Assembly (NCBI GenBank): GCA_023403475.1
Contig: JAEYEL010000189.1
Coordinates: 1 to 59,387 of the forward strand
Length of the DNA: 59,387 nt
Reading direction: 5' to 3'
Source of the DNA: Actinomycetes bacterium
Lineage (GTDB): Bacteria > Actinomycetota > Coriobacteriia > Coriobacteriales > Eggerthellaceae
The first letter of the stretch is position 1. Each line of letters opens with the position of its first letter. Below the pieces are notes generated by a model. That model saw nothing but the letters and a program-made list of their open reading frames with translations. It had not been told where the DNA came from and did not search any database. Below, piece after piece: positions 8,573 through 17,807 of the stretch. Position numbers and translations under genes: made by a program.

Positions 8573-9592
8573 TCACACATCGTCAAGCGCGACGCTTGCC
8601 GCGCGAACTGCGCGGATGACCTGCGAATAGTCCATGCGCGTGGGGCCTATGACCGCCACGACGCCCGCCGTCGCCCCGTGCCCGTAGCGGCTTGCCACCA
8701 CCGAAACGCCTGAAAGCCCTGGCGTCTTGTTCTCGCTGCCGATGCTCACGTTCGGCCCCTCGCTGCGCGTGGCTGCATCGTCGAGCACGTGCAGAAGCAC
8801 CGTGTCGTCTTCAAGCATCTGCATGACGGGCAGAAGCGTTTCCGCTTGACTGAACTCGGGCTTCTTCAAAAGAGCGCTCATGCCTATACGGTGCGCGCGC
8901 CCGGCCTCGCTTTCCTGCAGGCAGGAAAGCACCTCGTCGAGCACGATGCGCACCAAAGGGTCGCGGAAGGCCTCGGCCATGCCACGCCCCAGGCCCTCCT
9001 CCACTTCCTTGAGCGTTTTCCCGCAGAACACATCGCTCATGAACTTCTGTACCGACGCAAGGTCTTCCGCCTCGACCGGCACGTCGAAGTCCATCTGCCG
9101 ATTGAACACGCGACCGTCCTGGGTGACGAGCACCACGAGCGCGCGGTGCGAGGAAAGCGATATGAGCGAGATCTGCTTGACGCGCAGTGTGAGCACCGAA
9201 GGCGCCAGCACCACCGAAAGGCAGTCGGTCAGCTTCGTGAGCGCCGCCGAGGTTCGTTCGAGCAGCGCGTCGAGCTCGGTTGCGCTGCGGCGCAGCTCGT
9301 CTACCACCTCGTCGTAGCGCGTATCGGCTGGAGCCATGCCCGAATCGAGCAGTTTGTCCACGAACGCGCGATACCCCGCATCGGTAGGTATGCGCCCGGC
9401 GGAAGTATGCGGCTGAACGATGTAGCCGCCGTCTTCCAAGACGGAAAGCTCGTTGCGCACCGTGGCGGGACTCACACCCAGTTGATAGCGCTCCGTCAAC
9501 GTGCGCGACCCAACAGGCAGCGCACGCGCGACGTACTCCTCTATGAGAGCCGCCAGCACTCGCTGTCTTCTATCGGATAGCACGCTTGTCAC
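8573..9592 (-). CDS. hrcA: heat-inducible transcription repressor HrcA
   Basis: A 339-residue repressor that binds CIRCE operators and is kept active by GroEL. The N-terminal winged helix carries the conserved SPATVRNELSVLEDGGYIVQPH and SAGRIPTDAGYR; GAF-like and dimerisation parts follow. It heads the dnaJ operon and is preceded by a CIRCE-like site overlapping its promoter, consistent with autoregulation. Confidence 0.96.
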   Translation of the reverse strand: MTSVLSDRRQRVLAALIEEYVARALPVGSRTLTERYQLGVSPATVRNELSVLEDGGYIVQPHTSAGRIPTDAGYRAFVDKLLDSGMAPADTRYDEVVDELRRSATELDALLERTSAALTKLTDCLSVVLAPSVLTLRVKQISLISLSSHRALVVLVTQDGRVFNRQMDFDVPVEAEDLASVQKFMSDVFCGKTLKEVEEGLGRGMAEAFRDPLVRIVLDEVLSCLQESEAGRAHRIGMSALLKKPEFSQAETLLPVMQMLEDDTVLLHVLDDAATRSEGPNVSIGSENKTPGLSGVSVVASRYGHGATAGVVAVIGPTRMDYSQVIRAVRAASVALDDV

Positions 9593-9620
9593 CTTCTCCG
9601 TTCTTCCTGTTTCCGGCTCG

Positions 9621-9664
9621 CAAGTTCTCAGATTCTCAAGTTCTCAGATTCTCAAGTTCGCAAG
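9621..9664. repeat. 16-bp tandem repeat in the hrcA leader
   Basis: The unit CAAGTTCTCAGATTCT occurs at 9621-9636 and 9637-9652, with a partial third copy to 9664. It lies between the hrcA promoter and start codon, so it would be part of the 5' untranslated RNA. Confidence 0.85.
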
Positions 9665-9764
9665 CCCTGTGCTTTCGAATCGTCGGCCACGCCCGGACAA
9701 AAGACGCCTCTTCTGCCCGCTGCGCACAAGCACCGAACGCGCCCGACGATTCCGTCAAAACGCT

Positions 9765-9794
9765 ATTCTAGCAGCCAACCGCCGAGAGTGCTAA
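9765..9794 (-). promoter_or_regulatory. hrcA promoter with degenerate CIRCE operator
   Basis: Read on the minus strand, TTAGCACTC (9794-9786, a perfect CIRCE left half) is followed by a 9-nt spacer and GGCTGCTAG (9776-9768), which matches the right half GAGTGCTAA at 6 of 9 positions. TTAGCA also serves as a -35 with an 18-bp spacer to TAGAAT (9770-9765). Binding by HrcA would therefore block the promoter (inference). Confidence 0.75.
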
Positions 9795-9854
9795 AAATTC
9801 GCCGAAAGGGCAATCGAATTTGCCGGTTTTCGAAAACGTTGATTCGCTTGTCGC

Positions 9855-9882
9855 TTGACCCGTCGATATTGTCCGCTATAAT
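9855..9882 (+). promoter_or_regulatory. sigma70-type promoter of the surface-protein gene
   Basis: TTGACC at 9855-9860, a 16-bp spacer and a perfect TATAAT at 9877-9882. It predicts a start near 9889 and a leader of about 140 nt before the ATG at 10030. It diverges from the hrcA promoter. Confidence 0.8.
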
Positions 9883-10029
9883 TCATAGGTATATTTTGGG
9901 ATCAGTAAGGGGTATTCCATGCTTTTTTCTATAAAAAAGCGCAGAATGATGAACCTACTCTCTCCCTTCGGTGTGTTCGCTGCCGGGAAAAGTTACAAGC
10001 GGACAGAAGACGTTATGGAGGAACGGAAG

Positions 10030-11889
10030 ATGAGGAAAAAAGCTCTGGGCCTTTTGCTCGCTCTGTGCACGATGCTGTTTCTGCTGCCCGTGCAGGCGTT
10101 TGCCGATGGCCCGCTGCCCCAGGTCCAGCTTGATCTAGGCGCGGCGAACACCGAAAACGACGACTACAAAATCACGGACAGCGCCATCAACCTTCGCAAA
10201 GAAGGCGTGGTGTACGAGCTGACCGGCGCAACCGACAAAAAGATTCAGATCTGGGGCAGCAACAGCCCCGACCCCGTTAAGACGTTCTATCTGCGCCTGA
10301 ACGATGCCACCGTCAACGGCGGCATCGACATATACAACCCTTACGGCGCGAAGCTGGTCATCGAGGTCGCCGATGGCACGACCAACACCGTGAAAAAAGT
10401 CTATGCCGTCGATCTTGCCATCACCGGGAAGGGCACGCTGAACGCGTCCGACTTAGGCTCGACGCAGCAAAACAGCAACGATAGTCGCCACTTGACCAGC
10501 GCCCTTTCCATCAAAGACACCACCATCAACGTCACCACAACAGGCAATCCCAGCCAGTGGAACGGCATATGCGTGCTCGACGGGGATGCGAACGTCATCT
10601 ACACCACGGCCACCGATTACGCTCCGCTAGTCTTAGGGCAGACATACAACTTCTCTCATTCTCTGACCATGAAGGGCAATTCCAAGCTCTACTGCCTGCA
10701 TTCCAACGCCGATGATCCTTCGAACTATGCCGTAGACGGTCTGTCCGGCTATAACGGCTCTATCACGCTGCAGGACAACGCCTATCTGGAGGCGCAGGGT
10801 CGTGCCGCATCCGGTGGAAATGCCGGATGCGGCGTGGTCTGCGATGGAGATATTACTGTAAAGGACAACGCCACTCTTAAGGCTACCGCTCAAGGTCCGG
10901 CGATCAGCACATGGGGCGATGTCAAGGCTTTCGGCGGCAAGATCATCGCCAAAAGCTCCGGCTCGAACGGCATTTACGCCAGCGGCGCAATTGGCATCGG
11001 CAACGCCGAGGGCGAAATCGAAGGGTTCTATCCTGCCCTGTTCGGCAACGGCAACGTGTCCGTGGACAACAGCGTGCTTGTGGCCACATCCACTGACGAT
11101 GTTGCCATCTATTCAGCCAGCGGCACGGTAACGCTGAAGAACAGCAAGGTGGACGCCAACGGTGCCGACGGTCGCTATGGCATCCTTTCCAGCAACGGCG
11201 TCAACGCCTCCGGCTCTTGGATTGAGACCACCGGGCCGGAGACGCTGGACGAAGAACCCGACAGCATTGAGAACAGCGTGCTTTTCAACGGTAACGATGG
11301 CAAAGTCATCGGCAACGCCGGCATTCCCAGCGACGCGACCGTAGACGCGAACATGACGTTGGACGTCCCCGAAGGAACGAAGCTCATCGTGCCACAGGGC
11401 AAAACCCTGACCAACAACGGCAAAATTGCTGTAAAGGGCGCAATTGAAAAAGCCGGCACTATTGTCTGCAACAGTCACAGCGGCGGCACGGCCACCTGCA
11501 AGGGCAAAGCTAAGTGCGATGTCTGCGACGAGCCTTACGGCGAGACCGACCCGAAGAACCATACGAACCTCAAGCTCTTCCCGGCGAAGGCAGCCACTGC
11601 TGACGCAGAGGGAAATATCGAGTATTGGTACTGCGACGGCTGCGGCAAGTATTTCAGCGACAAGGAAGCCGTGAAGGAGATCAAGAAGGCCGATACCGTG
11701 ACGGCAAAGATGGATTCGAAGGTTGTCTCCCTGGACGACGAGAAGTCCGCCGACGCAAAGCCGGCTAACAAGATCCCGCAGACCGGCGACAGCAGCAACC
11801 CTGCCCTTTGGATCGCCCTGCTGTTCGTGAGCGGCGTCGTGCTGGCGGGAACATCGCTCATGGTCAAGAAGAACAAGAATGGCAGATAG
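10030..11889 (+). CDS. sortase-anchored surface protein, beta-helix-like
   Basis: A 619-residue exported protein. The ATG at 10030 gives a clean signal peptide (MRKKALG, hydrophobic core, VQAFADG cleavage region) and has GGAGG at 10017-10021, eight bases upstream; earlier in-frame ATGs do not. The middle (about 60-430) has short repeated turns such as DGDITVKDNATLKA and GTVTLKNSKVDANG, typical of right-handed beta-helices. A Cys-pair module follows (CDVCDEPYG, then YWYCDGCGKYFSDKEA). The end is a cell-wall sorting signal: IPQTGDSS, hydrophobic helix, KKNKNGR. The ligand is unknown; adhesion or carbohydrate contact is possible. Confidence 0.9.
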   Translation: MRKKALGLLLALCTMLFLLPVQAFADGPLPQVQLDLGAANTENDDYKITDSAINLRKEGVVYELTGATDKKIQIWGSNSPDPVKTFYLRLNDATVNGGIDIYNPYGAKLVIEVADGTTNTVKKVYAVDLAITGKGTLNASDLGSTQQNSNDSRHLTSALSIKDTTINVTTTGNPSQWNGICVLDGDANVIYTTATDYAPLVLGQTYNFSHSLTMKGNSKLYCLHSNADDPSNYAVDGLSGYNGSITLQDNAYLEAQGRAASGGNAGCGVVCDGDITVKDNATLKATAQGPAISTWGDVKAFGGKIIAKSSGSNGIYASGAIGIGNAEGEIEGFYPALFGNGNVSVDNSVLVATSTDDVAIYSASGTVTLKNSKVDANGADGRYGILSSNGVNASGSWIETTGPETLDEEPDSIENSVLFNGNDGKVIGNAGIPSDATVDANMTLDVPEGTKLIVPQGKTLTNNGKIAVKGAIEKAGTIVCNSHSGGTATCKGKAKCDVCDEPYGETDPKNHTNLKLFPAKAATADAEGNIEYWYCDGCGKYFSDKEAVKEIKKADTVTAKMDSKVVSLDDEKSADAKPANKIPQTGDSSNPALWIALLFVSGVVLAGTSLMVKKNKNGR

Positions 11890-11912
11890 CTAACAGCCGC
11901 GAACTAATAGCT

Positions 11913-11952
11913 AAGCCCCTCTCTGCCTGCGTGCGGCAAAGAGGGGCTTTTA
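11913..11952 (+). terminator. intrinsic terminator of the surface-protein gene
   Basis: Arms AAGCCCCTCT (11913-11922) and AGAGGGGCTT (11940-11949) pair perfectly and are followed by TTAC, giving a TTTT run. It lies 24 bp after the stop codon. Confidence 0.85.
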
Positions 11953-12013
11953 CGTTACCGCGCGCGACGGTGCGGATTCTCCCTATGCTGGCGGCTTCCA
12001 ACTGGAGAGCGGG

Positions 12014-12778
12014 TCAGTCAACGAGTTCGTCTTCTTCGAAGGTCTCCACCCATATATCGTCGCGGAATCCGTCGGTCAGCAGCTCTTGGGCGCGTCCTTG
12101 CGAGATAAGCCCCCGTTCGAACAGCAGGCAGATGCGATCAAGATAGTCCCCGTCAGCCATCTTCGCGTTGCTTCCCCGTCGCGGCTCGTACAGAGCCGTT
12201 GGATAACCCAATCGCCGTGCCGCCGTCTTCACGTTTCGGCTGAGCATTTCCTTCTGGGAACGATTCACCACATCTTCGTCTTCGAGCCGCACGAGCAGCG
12301 CCATCCTTGAGATTCCGAACTTCTGCTCGATCCCCACGACCGCCGCGATCAGATGATCCTCGTCCGTCACTCCACCTTTTTCCAGCCCCCGCTTCCTCAA
12401 TTCCCTACGTAGGGCATGATAGGGCAGAAGGAGAAAGGAGGCGAACGAATCCGCCGTCCGCTCAACCTCACCGTAGCGCCGAACATCTTTCGGGCAAATC
12501 ACCATGGAAGCACCTTCGTCGAAAAAAAGATGGTACAACTCGTGCGCGAGCGTGAAGCGCTGTCTCCCCAAAGTCTGAGAGGAATTGAATGCTATCAGAT
12601 TAAAATCTTCGTGCTTGATGCACATGCCGCTTATGTTGTCGCCCAGCGGATAAGCGACCGTTGTGAGCCTCGGAATTTCCCGCGCACAGGCGAAGATGTC
12701 AATCGAGGAAAGGTTGTCTTTTCCCCAATCAGCCCGCAATGTCTCGGCCAAGCGAGCCGCATCTTCCTTACGCGCCAT
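12014..12778 (-). CDS. ImmA/IrrE family zinc metallopeptidase
   Basis: A 254-residue protein with the ImmA/IrrE signature: FTLAHELYHLFF gives HExxH at residues 79-83. Such peptidases cut or inactivate a partner XRE repressor in response to DNA damage or other stress. The partner is directly upstream (12768-13160) and overlaps by 11 bp. The long helical C-terminus may be the sensing or binding part (inference). It is the last gene of a four-gene operon with ptuA and ptuB. Confidence 0.88.
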   Translation of the reverse strand: MARKEDAARLAETLRADWGKDNLSSIDIFACAREIPRLTTVAYPLGDNISGMCIKHEDFNLIAFNSSQTLGRQRFTLAHELYHLFFDEGASMVICPKDVRRYGEVERTADSFASFLLLPYHALRRELRKRGLEKGGVTDEDHLIAAVVGIEQKFGISRMALLVRLEDEDVVNRSQKEMLSRNVKTAARRLGYPTALYEPRRGSNAKMADGDYLDRICLLFERGLISQGRAQELLTDGFRDDIWVETFEEDELVD

Positions 12779-13160
12779 ATTCCGCTGCCTTCTCTAGGGT
12801 CGCCATCTCTTCAAGGTTGCGGGCTATCCTGCCGACGGCCGCAATGGATTCGAGGTCTTTTCCGCCCAGCCCTTCGCTGCGGAATGCAACGGCTTTCTGC
12901 GAGACAGACGCAGATTCGCCAATCAAATCATCCAGCGAGCAGAAAAACAGGTCGCACAGCGCTTCAAGGGCAGAAACCCCAATGGAACGCTGACCGTTCT
13001 CAACCTTGCTCACAAGCGTCTGGTCGATACCCAAGAACTGCGCAATATGCTCTTGGGTAAACCCATGTTCCTTGCGCAGCCTCTTAATGTTCCCGCCAAC
13101 AACCTCATCGACACCAGCCACAACGGCCTTCTCTCTTTCCAAACAATTATCAAAGTGCAT
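12768..13160 (-). CDS. XRE-family HTH regulator paired with ImmA
   Basis: A 130-residue protein with a Cro/C1-type HTH at about residues 20-75 (IKRLRKEHGFTQEHIAQFLG then QTLVSKVENGQRS). The C-terminal 55 residues are helical and likely the region met by the ImmA/IrrE peptidase. It starts 14 bp after ptuB, with only a weak ribosome binding site; a start a few codons further in is possible. It probably represses the operon until cleaved. Confidence 0.85.
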   Translation of the reverse strand: MHFDNCLEREKAVVAGVDEVVGGNIKRLRKEHGFTQEHIAQFLGIDQTLVSKVENGQRSIGVSALEALCDLFFCSLDDLIGESASVSQKAVAFRSEGLGGKDLESIAAVGRIARNLEEMATLEKAAEYGA

Positions 13161-13174
13161 CTATTTGACTGAAT

Positions 13175-13798
13175 CTATTCGCATATGTCGGAATCAAAGT
13201 CGCCTCTGTTGTAAAAATACGTAGTCATATCGACAAAACGCGGCAACCGCCCGTCTTTTTCTTGCACATATTCCTCAAAGACAAAGTCTTTTCCCATATA
13301 TTGGGACATATCGCAACAATTCTTATACTGCTGTTTTCGCGCTTGAACGAGGGAATATGCGTTCAAATTCAAGCACTCAATAGTATCTGCGCCCTCATTC
13401 GTAACCCCTTCAATTCGACCATCCGTTAGAAAACGGAAATGATCCTCGCAGTCCTCCATAAGCGGAGAGACGAACGTTAATGAGTTATAGCGGTTTTCTT
13501 TAGCCCTTCCGCAAGTATTGTCAGATGTGCAAGAGACCAAAAGATTGCTATAATCCATTGAGCTTTTCGGAAAGGATGATTGTGGCTTGATATGCTCATT
13601 ATGCGAGCTGGAAGAATCAATCGATTTACAACAATAGCAGCAAATCATTTTTTGTTGTGCCAGCATATGTTCGCGCACTTGTTTTCGCAGCAATTGGCCA
13701 GTCTTTGTATTTTCCAAATCGTCATATCGACTATTGGGATGTTTGCGCACATACGCACCCCAAAAATCCGGTGCGGTATCTTTAATTATTCTTCTCAT
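13175..13798 (-). CDS. ptuB: Septu-like HNH nuclease PtuB (TIGR02646-type)
   Basis: A 207-residue protein resembling the TIGR02646 group of HNH proteins. It has a zinc-like CCYCC at residues 53-57 and an HNEH motif at 66-69 followed by KPQ, then a CTSDNTCG cysteine pair. PtuB is the nuclease of Septu anti-phage systems and works with the ATPase PtuA, whose gene overlaps it by 17 bp upstream. The DNA of both genes is clearly more AT-rich than the housekeeping flanks, a sign of transfer. Confidence 0.8.
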   Translation of the reverse strand: MRRIIKDTAPDFWGAYVRKHPNSRYDDLENTKTGQLLRKQVREHMLAQQKMICCYCCKSIDSSSSHNEHIKPQSSFPKSSMDYSNLLVSCTSDNTCGRAKENRYNSLTFVSPLMEDCEDHFRFLTDGRIEGVTNEGADTIECLNLNAYSLVQARKQQYKNCCDMSQYMGKDFVFEEYVQEKDGRLPRFVDMTTYFYNRGDFDSDICE

Positions 13799-15056
13799 AC
13801 AGCAGTTCGCCCCTTTTCAGACGACCCTCTAATTCAATAACTACTGGATGATTTAAGCCAACAATCTCTCGAATCATTGAAATTAGCTGCCTGGCTTCAT
13901 CGAAATGATTTCCTTCGATTTCATTAGTAGCGCTATCGAGCAATGCCTGAAATTCAGGATTCGTCGATTTCGTACCCATGTATTCTTCGAGAATGTAATT
14001 TGAGTCGAAGCCATCCATTCTGTCAACGGTATTAACGATGATTTTCTGTCGCGCGTCGCTGGACAGCATAAAAAGTTCGAAGCTTTCATCAGCTTCGCCA
14101 AGAACTTGCGGAGAGTGGGTCGTAATAAGAAACTGAATGTTTGGAAAAGTTTTTCTCAGAGTAGGCAAGATGAGCCGTTGCCATGAAGGATGCATATGGA
14201 GCTCAATTTCATCAATCAGAACAATGCCTTCCCCATCCAATGGATTTGCGGAATCCCGATTTGCAAGAGCTAGCCTGCGAGCTAAATCCCCCAGCAACGC
14301 GAGCGTACACTTTTCGCCATCTGAAAGTTGATCAACACTATACTCTACACCATTTTTGGTTACCGACAATCTGAGGGGATTACGCTTGACTCGCAAATCA
14401 CTAAATTCCGGGAGCATTGCCTGAACAGCCTTTCTTACACATTGCAAGGAAGCGTCCCTGTATGCAAAATCTTGCCGTTCTCGAATCAGTTCGGCTTCGT
14501 AGTCCTCTTGATTCCGAAACCATTTGAAAAAAGTTCTGTAATCCAGCTCGTTTTCAATTGCCCTCTCCAATGCAGTCCACTTTGAGAACTGATGTTTGTT
14601 TCGTATGCGGAGGGGAACGTCCAAAACAGAGCGATTTGTTCCGTAATTTACAAAAATAGGGATATTTTTATTCTCATCACCATACATCGAGATATACTGC
14701 TCGAGGAAAGCGTCATACAATTTTTTGTGTGCGGCAACCACGGCACCTTTCCCAGGGCGCGCTTTTGTATATTCCTTCTTCAATAGAAAGTTCGCTCCAC
14801 CAAGTTCAAATTCACCGGATATCTCTAATTTCGATGCTCCAGAATGAACCAGAGTGCTATCCAAAGACCTGAACGCCGATCCTTGAGCTTGGTTAAGTCG
14901 ATACAGCCAATTCCAGCAAAGATAATTAACCGCCGCAAGGACGGAAGACTTGCCAGTTCCGTTTACACCAAAAACGACGACCGACTTTCCACTCATATTA
15001 AGACTGCAATTTTCAAACCCTTTGAAATTTTGCAGGCATAAACTCAACAATCTCAT
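13782..15056 (-). CDS. ptuA: Septu-like AAA ATPase PtuA
   Basis: A 424-residue ABC/SMC-like ATPase. Walker A GVNGTGKSS is at residues 30-38; an ABC signature-like LSDGEKCTLALLGDLARR, Walker B GIVLIDEIELHMHPSWQ and the H-loop TTHSPQ follow in order. PtuA assembles with PtuB and its nucleotide state controls the nuclease. The gene is preceded by AAGGTG and overlaps ptuB, so the two are coupled. An OLD-type (Gabija) assignment is less likely because no Toprim domain is present. Confidence 0.82.
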   Translation of the reverse strand: MRLLSLCLQNFKGFENCSLNMSGKSVVVFGVNGTGKSSVLAAVNYLCWNWLYRLNQAQGSAFRSLDSTLVHSGASKLEISGEFELGGANFLLKKEYTKARPGKGAVVAAHKKLYDAFLEQYISMYGDENKNIPIFVNYGTNRSVLDVPLRIRNKHQFSKWTALERAIENELDYRTFFKWFRNQEDYEAELIRERQDFAYRDASLQCVRKAVQAMLPEFSDLRVKRNPLRLSVTKNGVEYSVDQLSDGEKCTLALLGDLARRLALANRDSANPLDGEGIVLIDEIELHMHPSWQRLILPTLRKTFPNIQFLITTHSPQVLGEADESFELFMLSSDARQKIIVNTVDRMDGFDSNYILEEYMGTKSTNPEFQALLDSATNEIEGNHFDEARQLISMIREIVGLNHPVVIELEGRLKRGELLYEKNN

Positions 15057-15237
15057 TGCAACACCTTAAGCATGTAACGAATCTTCACCTTCCGCACTTC
15101 GATGTCCCCTCATAAACTATGGAGAAATAATAACACACCGTATGTCATTGCAGCATATTGTCATAAAATTTTACTTATGTGATTTTAAAAATATGACATT
15201 CGGTAAGCGTCCGTCAAACAGCTTCTCAGCCCACATC
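15057..15237. other. AT-rich gap upstream of ptuA
   Basis: The 181-bp gap between the R-M gene end and ptuA is strongly AT-rich and holds several TGTCAT/ATGACA words in both orientations. A minus-strand TATTAT about 75 bp upstream of ptuA may be its -10. No gene is seen. Confidence 0.4.
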
Positions 15238-17499
15238 TCATTCCTGGATTTTCCAAGCGAATGGCCAGTTTGCAGGTTGGGGCTTTTCTTTGAGCGCGGG
15301 GAGGCTGCTCACTATTTCGAGGGTTTCCATGGAGACACGCACCACTCGTTTTACGAGGTCGACGATATAGCGCGGGTCATCGGAATAATCGTTGGGGTCG
15401 TTCACGATGCCCGATGGCTTATCCGTGCGAACTTGATAGCGATCCATCAACCAGCCGATGGCGCTCTTGCCATTCACCACGTAATCGTAAGCTCGAACGG
15501 GAATATTGCGCAACGTAAGGTTTTCCGCAACGCGCAGCACCGTCACGTCCTCGCCTTTAGGGTGCTCGTCGTCTTTCGCGCATTTGCCGAAATGCATCTT
15601 TTCGGTGCGCCCGGGGTTAGCGCTATCGCCTTCTTCGACAATGCCCGGCCACGGGTCGATCATCTCGTAATTCAAGTGCAAGTTAGCCAAAGCGCGACCG
15701 GCAATCGCAAAGCTTGCAAAGTCTTCGGCCAAGGGAATGCGTGGAAGTTCTTTCTTGAGGTTCGCTTCGAAGCGCGTGCGGTATTCCTCAGAATGAAGAA
15801 TGCCGTATATGTAGTAGAATATATCCTCCTTGGTCAGCTCTGGCCCTCCGTCTTTTTTGGCACGCGGTTTTCGCCCATGACGCGCGCCGAACGCACCGGG
15901 ATAAACAGCGCGGAAAACATGCAACGCCTCGTCAGTTATGGCATCATGACGGATGTAGGCGCACTGCGATTGATCGTCCCCCAAACGCATCTGCTCGCCG
16001 CTCTGTGCGCCGAAAAGAGATTGCTGACCGTTATCGCCCACAAGCTCAGGAGAGTCAGCCTCTTCATACCAATAAAGAGGGAAGCATTGGCCATGATGGA
16101 TGAGCTCAAGATCAGGGAGATGATCGGTCACCAAACAACCACGCTCCGACACGCTTATCACTAAATTCCCATAGCAACGAGAAGAGTGTTGCTGGTAGGT
16201 CATTTCGACCCCGCCTTTTTCCGCCAGCATCGAAGAGACCATGGGTTGCTGGTAGGTCCTTTCGTTCATTACGCGGTCGTAGTAAACCCATTGCTTACAG
16301 AAAGGTCGATATGTGCCGAGTCGAACGCAAGATTTATCGTATTCGAGCAAATTGCATTTACCCGCAAAGTCGAGCATGCGACGCGTCCAACTGAAACGCT
16401 CTGTATCGTATCGTACCTTACGTTTCTCCTTTTTCGCCACCTTCATTTCGGCATTCATTTCCGACATCAGTCTCTCCATGTTTGCAGCAACGGAAGCATC
16501 GGAATAACCCCAAGCCCATGGGTCACGCTGCGTTTTCAAACCCGAAGACCAGATTTCAAACATACCAAGAGGAGGCTTCCTCTTTTCGATTCCCATCGGG
16601 GCAAAATCGTAAAAGGAATCATCGCGCTGATTAAGCCAGTCTCCATGGCGATCAGGAACAACCGTGACCCATTCGTCTGTCTTCTCGTAAGCAGCCTCAC
16701 GCACAATAGAAAGCTTCTGCTCACGAGAAAGATAGTCGCCGACATCGTAATAACGAATAGAACCATGATCGATGGAATTGGGATTCTTCACCAACATAGT
16801 TATAGCGATAGGAGCCCGAGAGCCAGACCCAAAAATCTTGCCACCCTCTTTTCGGGATTCTTCTCCCTGTGTGCGTTGGTTTCCCCGCAAGTGGAACACC
16901 CATATGCTGCTAAACTCGTCCGCAAGGCATTTCCTCATGCCGCTCATCGCCTGACCATCCACCCATCCTGCATTGCTGACGAAGCAGATAACGCCTTTGT
17001 CACCAACACGGTCGGACGCCCACCGAAAAGCACGGATATAGGAATCGTAAAGTGAGTTCTTGTTCGTAGCATCGGTTCGAGCAGCGTACGTTTCGGCAAT
17101 GCGAGCATCGAGCGAAGGATAATTCTCGTTCGCATTGTTGTCATTTGCATTCTTCTGTCCGGCGGAATACGGGGGGTTTCCCACGATGACCCTAATGGGA
17201 AGCTTGTTTTGGGCTAATACGCGCTCGGAATTCTGGGTGAACACCTCGGTGTCAAGGGTATCCCCCTCTTCCGTCATCTGGAACGTGTCGGTCAGTACCG
17301 CTCCTTCAAAAGACACGTATTCCCCGCCCATGCGGGCGTGGTAGGCTTGCTCGATGTTGATGGTCATGATGTAGTATGCAAGCAGCAAAATCTCATTGGA
17401 ATGCAATTCGCACTTGTATTTATGCGGCAGCTCTTTGTCGCTAATGATATCGGATGCTATAAGCTCGGCCATGAACGTGCCCGTACCGGCGAACGGATC
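15238..17499 (-). pseudogene. 3' half of split type ISP-like R-M gene (N6-adenine methyltransferase part)
   Basis: From the junction at 17499 the frame reads LDPFAGTGTFMAEL (methyltransferase motif I) and RVIVGNPPYSAGQ (motif IV, NPPY), then a target-recognition-like C-terminal region ending at 15238. It lacks its own start: the frame continues upstream only through element DNA to a GTG at 17622 with no ribosome binding site. The missing 5' half (helicase and nuclease) ends at 32548, 15 kb away on the same strand. The two halves join in frame, so this is one gene interrupted by an integrated element, not two genes. As it stands it is probably not translated. Confidence 0.88.
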
Positions 17500-17525
17500 T
17501 AACAAAATGCCATCTTTGATACAAA
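17472..17525. other. attL, left junction of the integrated element
   Basis: Core TC at 17498-17499 (GA on the minus strand). To its left lies R-M gene sequence; to its right a 26-bp element arm whose last 19 bp (17507-17525, ATGCCATCTTTGATACAAA) recur inverted at attR. Placement rests on in-frame rejoining of the gene and on symmetry of the rebuilt attP. Confidence 0.85.
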
Positions 17526-17526
17526 A

Positions 17527-17637
17527 CGACACCCCTTCGCGCAGGGGTGTCGTCTCCTGGCCCAGGGGTGTCGAAATTTCCCAAAGGGGTGTCGTTTTGG
17601 TCAGTGGGGGTGTCGGAATCACGGATCAGGGGTGTCG
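17527..17637. repeat. array of GGGGTGTCG boxes with 21-bp period
   Basis: Five direct copies of GGGGTGTCG start at 17544, 17565, 17586, 17607 and 17629 (steps 21, 21, 21, 22). A sixth, inverted copy at 17527-17535 can pair with the first. The array begins two bases inside the attL arm. Spacing of two helical turns suggests sites for a protein binding on one face of the DNA, for example a directionality factor; heptad-coding repeats of a lost gene are an alternative. Confidence 0.85.
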
Positions 17638-17712
17638 CTTTTCCTTTTAGGAGATGCCTGCTCGGCACCAGATCGCGAATCAAAATCGCAGCAAAACACG
17701 TTTTCTTATTCA

Positions 17713-17771
17713 CAATAAGTTTAATGACTAGCATTAAACTTATTGCATTCCGCATTATATTGCTATAGAAT
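17713..17771 (+). promoter_or_regulatory. promoter with 14-bp palindromic operator for the DUF2975-like/HTH pair
   Basis: Perfect arms 17713-17726 and 17732-17745 (CAATAAGTTTAATG and its complement, 5-nt spacer) overlap a -35 TTGCAT at 17743-17748, followed by a 17-bp spacer and TAGAAT at 17766-17771. A repressor bound to the palindrome would cover the -35 box. The 76-residue HTH protein encoded downstream is the obvious candidate (inference). Confidence 0.8.
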
Positions 17772-17807
17772 GACCGAATCATCGGATAACTCGTGAAAGG
17801 AAGGCAA

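Noticed and set aside
9919..10029. Earlier start of the surface protein at 9919
   Set aside because: It would place 37 charged residues before the signal peptide; the RBS points to 10030.
15238..17622. Stand-alone 794-residue methyltransferase starting at GTG 17622
   Set aside because: The first ~40 codons are element repeats, no ribosome binding site is present, and the protein lacks the helicase half that rejoins in frame at 32548.
17527..17637. Possible CRISPR-like array
   Set aside because: Units are 9 bp with 12-bp intervals, far too short, and there are no cas genes.
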